Source: Pezicula radicicola
Lineage: Eukaryota; Ascomycota; Leotiomycetes; Helotiales; Dermateaceae
Reading direction: 5' to 3'
DNA length: 64,000 nt
Assembly (NCBI GenBank): GCA_003008705.1
Contig: PDUO01000001.1
Span: 930,001 to 994,000 of the forward strand
Shown: positions 63,273 through 64,000 of the stretch, piece after piece
How positions within the stretch are numbered: position 1 is the stretch's first letter
Layout: each line of letters starts with the position of its first letter
Notes under the pieces: model-generated
Database searches by the model: none
Seen by the model: the letters and a program-made list of their open reading frames with translations, nothing else
What the model was told of the DNA's origin: nothing
Made by a program: the position numbers and the translations under genes

Positions 63273-64000
63273 GCTTACAGTTAATTGTCACTGGTAGTGG
63301 CGACTTGGGGGTTGGGTATGATTGTGTGAAGAGGAGGTAGAGAAGAAATATGAAGTAATTGTCCTAAAGATTACGGTGGGGTTACTCTGTTTTATTATAT
63401 ATGACGTTAGCGGGGTACGTCTTACAAATCATGGGTATGTCGAGCATCATTATCCATATTCAACTAATATCTAAAAACACAAACTGCCGAATACACTGTT
63501 GATCCTACTGGCTTGCTATTAATTTACCTTTGCAGAACGGATTGGCGGGAGACATTCAGTGGGTAGGTGAATAAGTGCTTGAAGCGAATATTCAACCCCA
63601 CTTGCATCCTGGGTATGTATGCACAATCACACTCTCGCCTGAGAACTTACTTACTAGGAAGTTTGGAGATTTCTCAGTTTTTTTCTAGTTGTACTTGTAA
63701 TTAAGGCGATTTGCGAAGCCAGTTTCCAAAGCCACCACCCGAACGTTTTCTTATCCAGTGTAGTTCTTTTGTTCTTGGTGAGACTTCTTTGCACGCTTGA
63801 AAGAACGGGAAATGACAAGCAAGAAGTGTGCAACATGTTCCTCATTGTAATACCCAGTTCTCTACCAATTCTACAAGTATTTTGAGGCCCTCAAATCCGC
63901 AACGCCCCCAATGCAACCTTCGCAAGAGCAATTCCCTAACCTCACTGTCTAGCCTGTCTCTCCACTTCGTAGTTGAAGTCGAAGTAACCCTTATCAAAAT
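63273..64000. other. promoter of the oxidoreductase gene and right window edge
   Basis: 728 bp. The first part holds the oxidoreductase promoter and leader. No coding sequence is supported up to the edge. Confidence 0.45.

Overview
This window is nuclear DNA of a filamentous ascomycete. The genes have short introns (mostly about 48-80 nt) with GTAAGT-like donors and CTAAC/CTGAC-like branch sites. The gene set is typical of filamentous ascomycetes: a NUC-1/PHO4 bHLH factor, a group III HAMP-repeat histidine kinase of about 1314 residues, SWR1, NSP1, 14-3-3, an UNC13-like protein and CDC14. The size and C-terminus of the histidine kinase resemble those of the Leotiomycetes (Botrytis/Sclerotinia relatives), but I could not test the class assignment. 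Coordinates below are my own splice reconstructions. Wherever exons are listed, the phases were checked by hand.

Layout. 1-106 is the 3' end of an unrecognised gene. 1526-3592 (-) is a NUC-1-like phosphate regulator. 6510-6939 (-) is the KEOPS subunit PCC1, divergent from CDC14 at 7474-9605 (+). 10705-11748 (-) is 14-3-3, with a long 5'UTR intron. 13451-13883 (+) is the mitochondrial ATPase inhibitor, which has a GC-AG intron. 14437-16441 (-) is nucleoporin NSP1, divergent from a DUF5102/LAA2-like AP-1 accessory candidate at 16917-18764 (+). 20240-20754 (-) is a small unknown gene. 21749-23274 (-) is a three-RRM NAM8-like protein. A gene-poor stretch of about 9.4 kb follows (23.3-32.7 kb). 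It contains simple repeats, an AT-rich block and at least two stop-interrupted coding relics.

32703-36355 (-) is a large fungal 2OG-Fe(II) oxygenase gene. It carries two introns that are recognisably copies of one another and an apparent one-base frameshift. 36974-41504 (-) is the group III histidine kinase, with a one-codon microexon after its phospho-acceptor motif. 44153-48361 (-) is an UNC13/MUN-type C2 protein. 51835-52343 (+) is a SCOC-like short coiled-coil protein. 52882-54891 (-) is an unknown 494-residue protein. 55485-56157 (-) is complex I subunit NDUFB8, divergent from SWR1 at 56562-61510 (+). 62194-63272 (-) is a quinone-oxidoreductase-like MDR enzyme.

The genes are mostly housekeeping or signalling and do not form a biosynthetic cluster. 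The most unusual material is in gene structure: the related intron pair, the microexon, a frame-preserving intron beside an iron ligand, and a stop-codon-only last exon. I did not find mobile elements with intact coding capacity, a CRISPR array, rRNA or a convincing tRNA.
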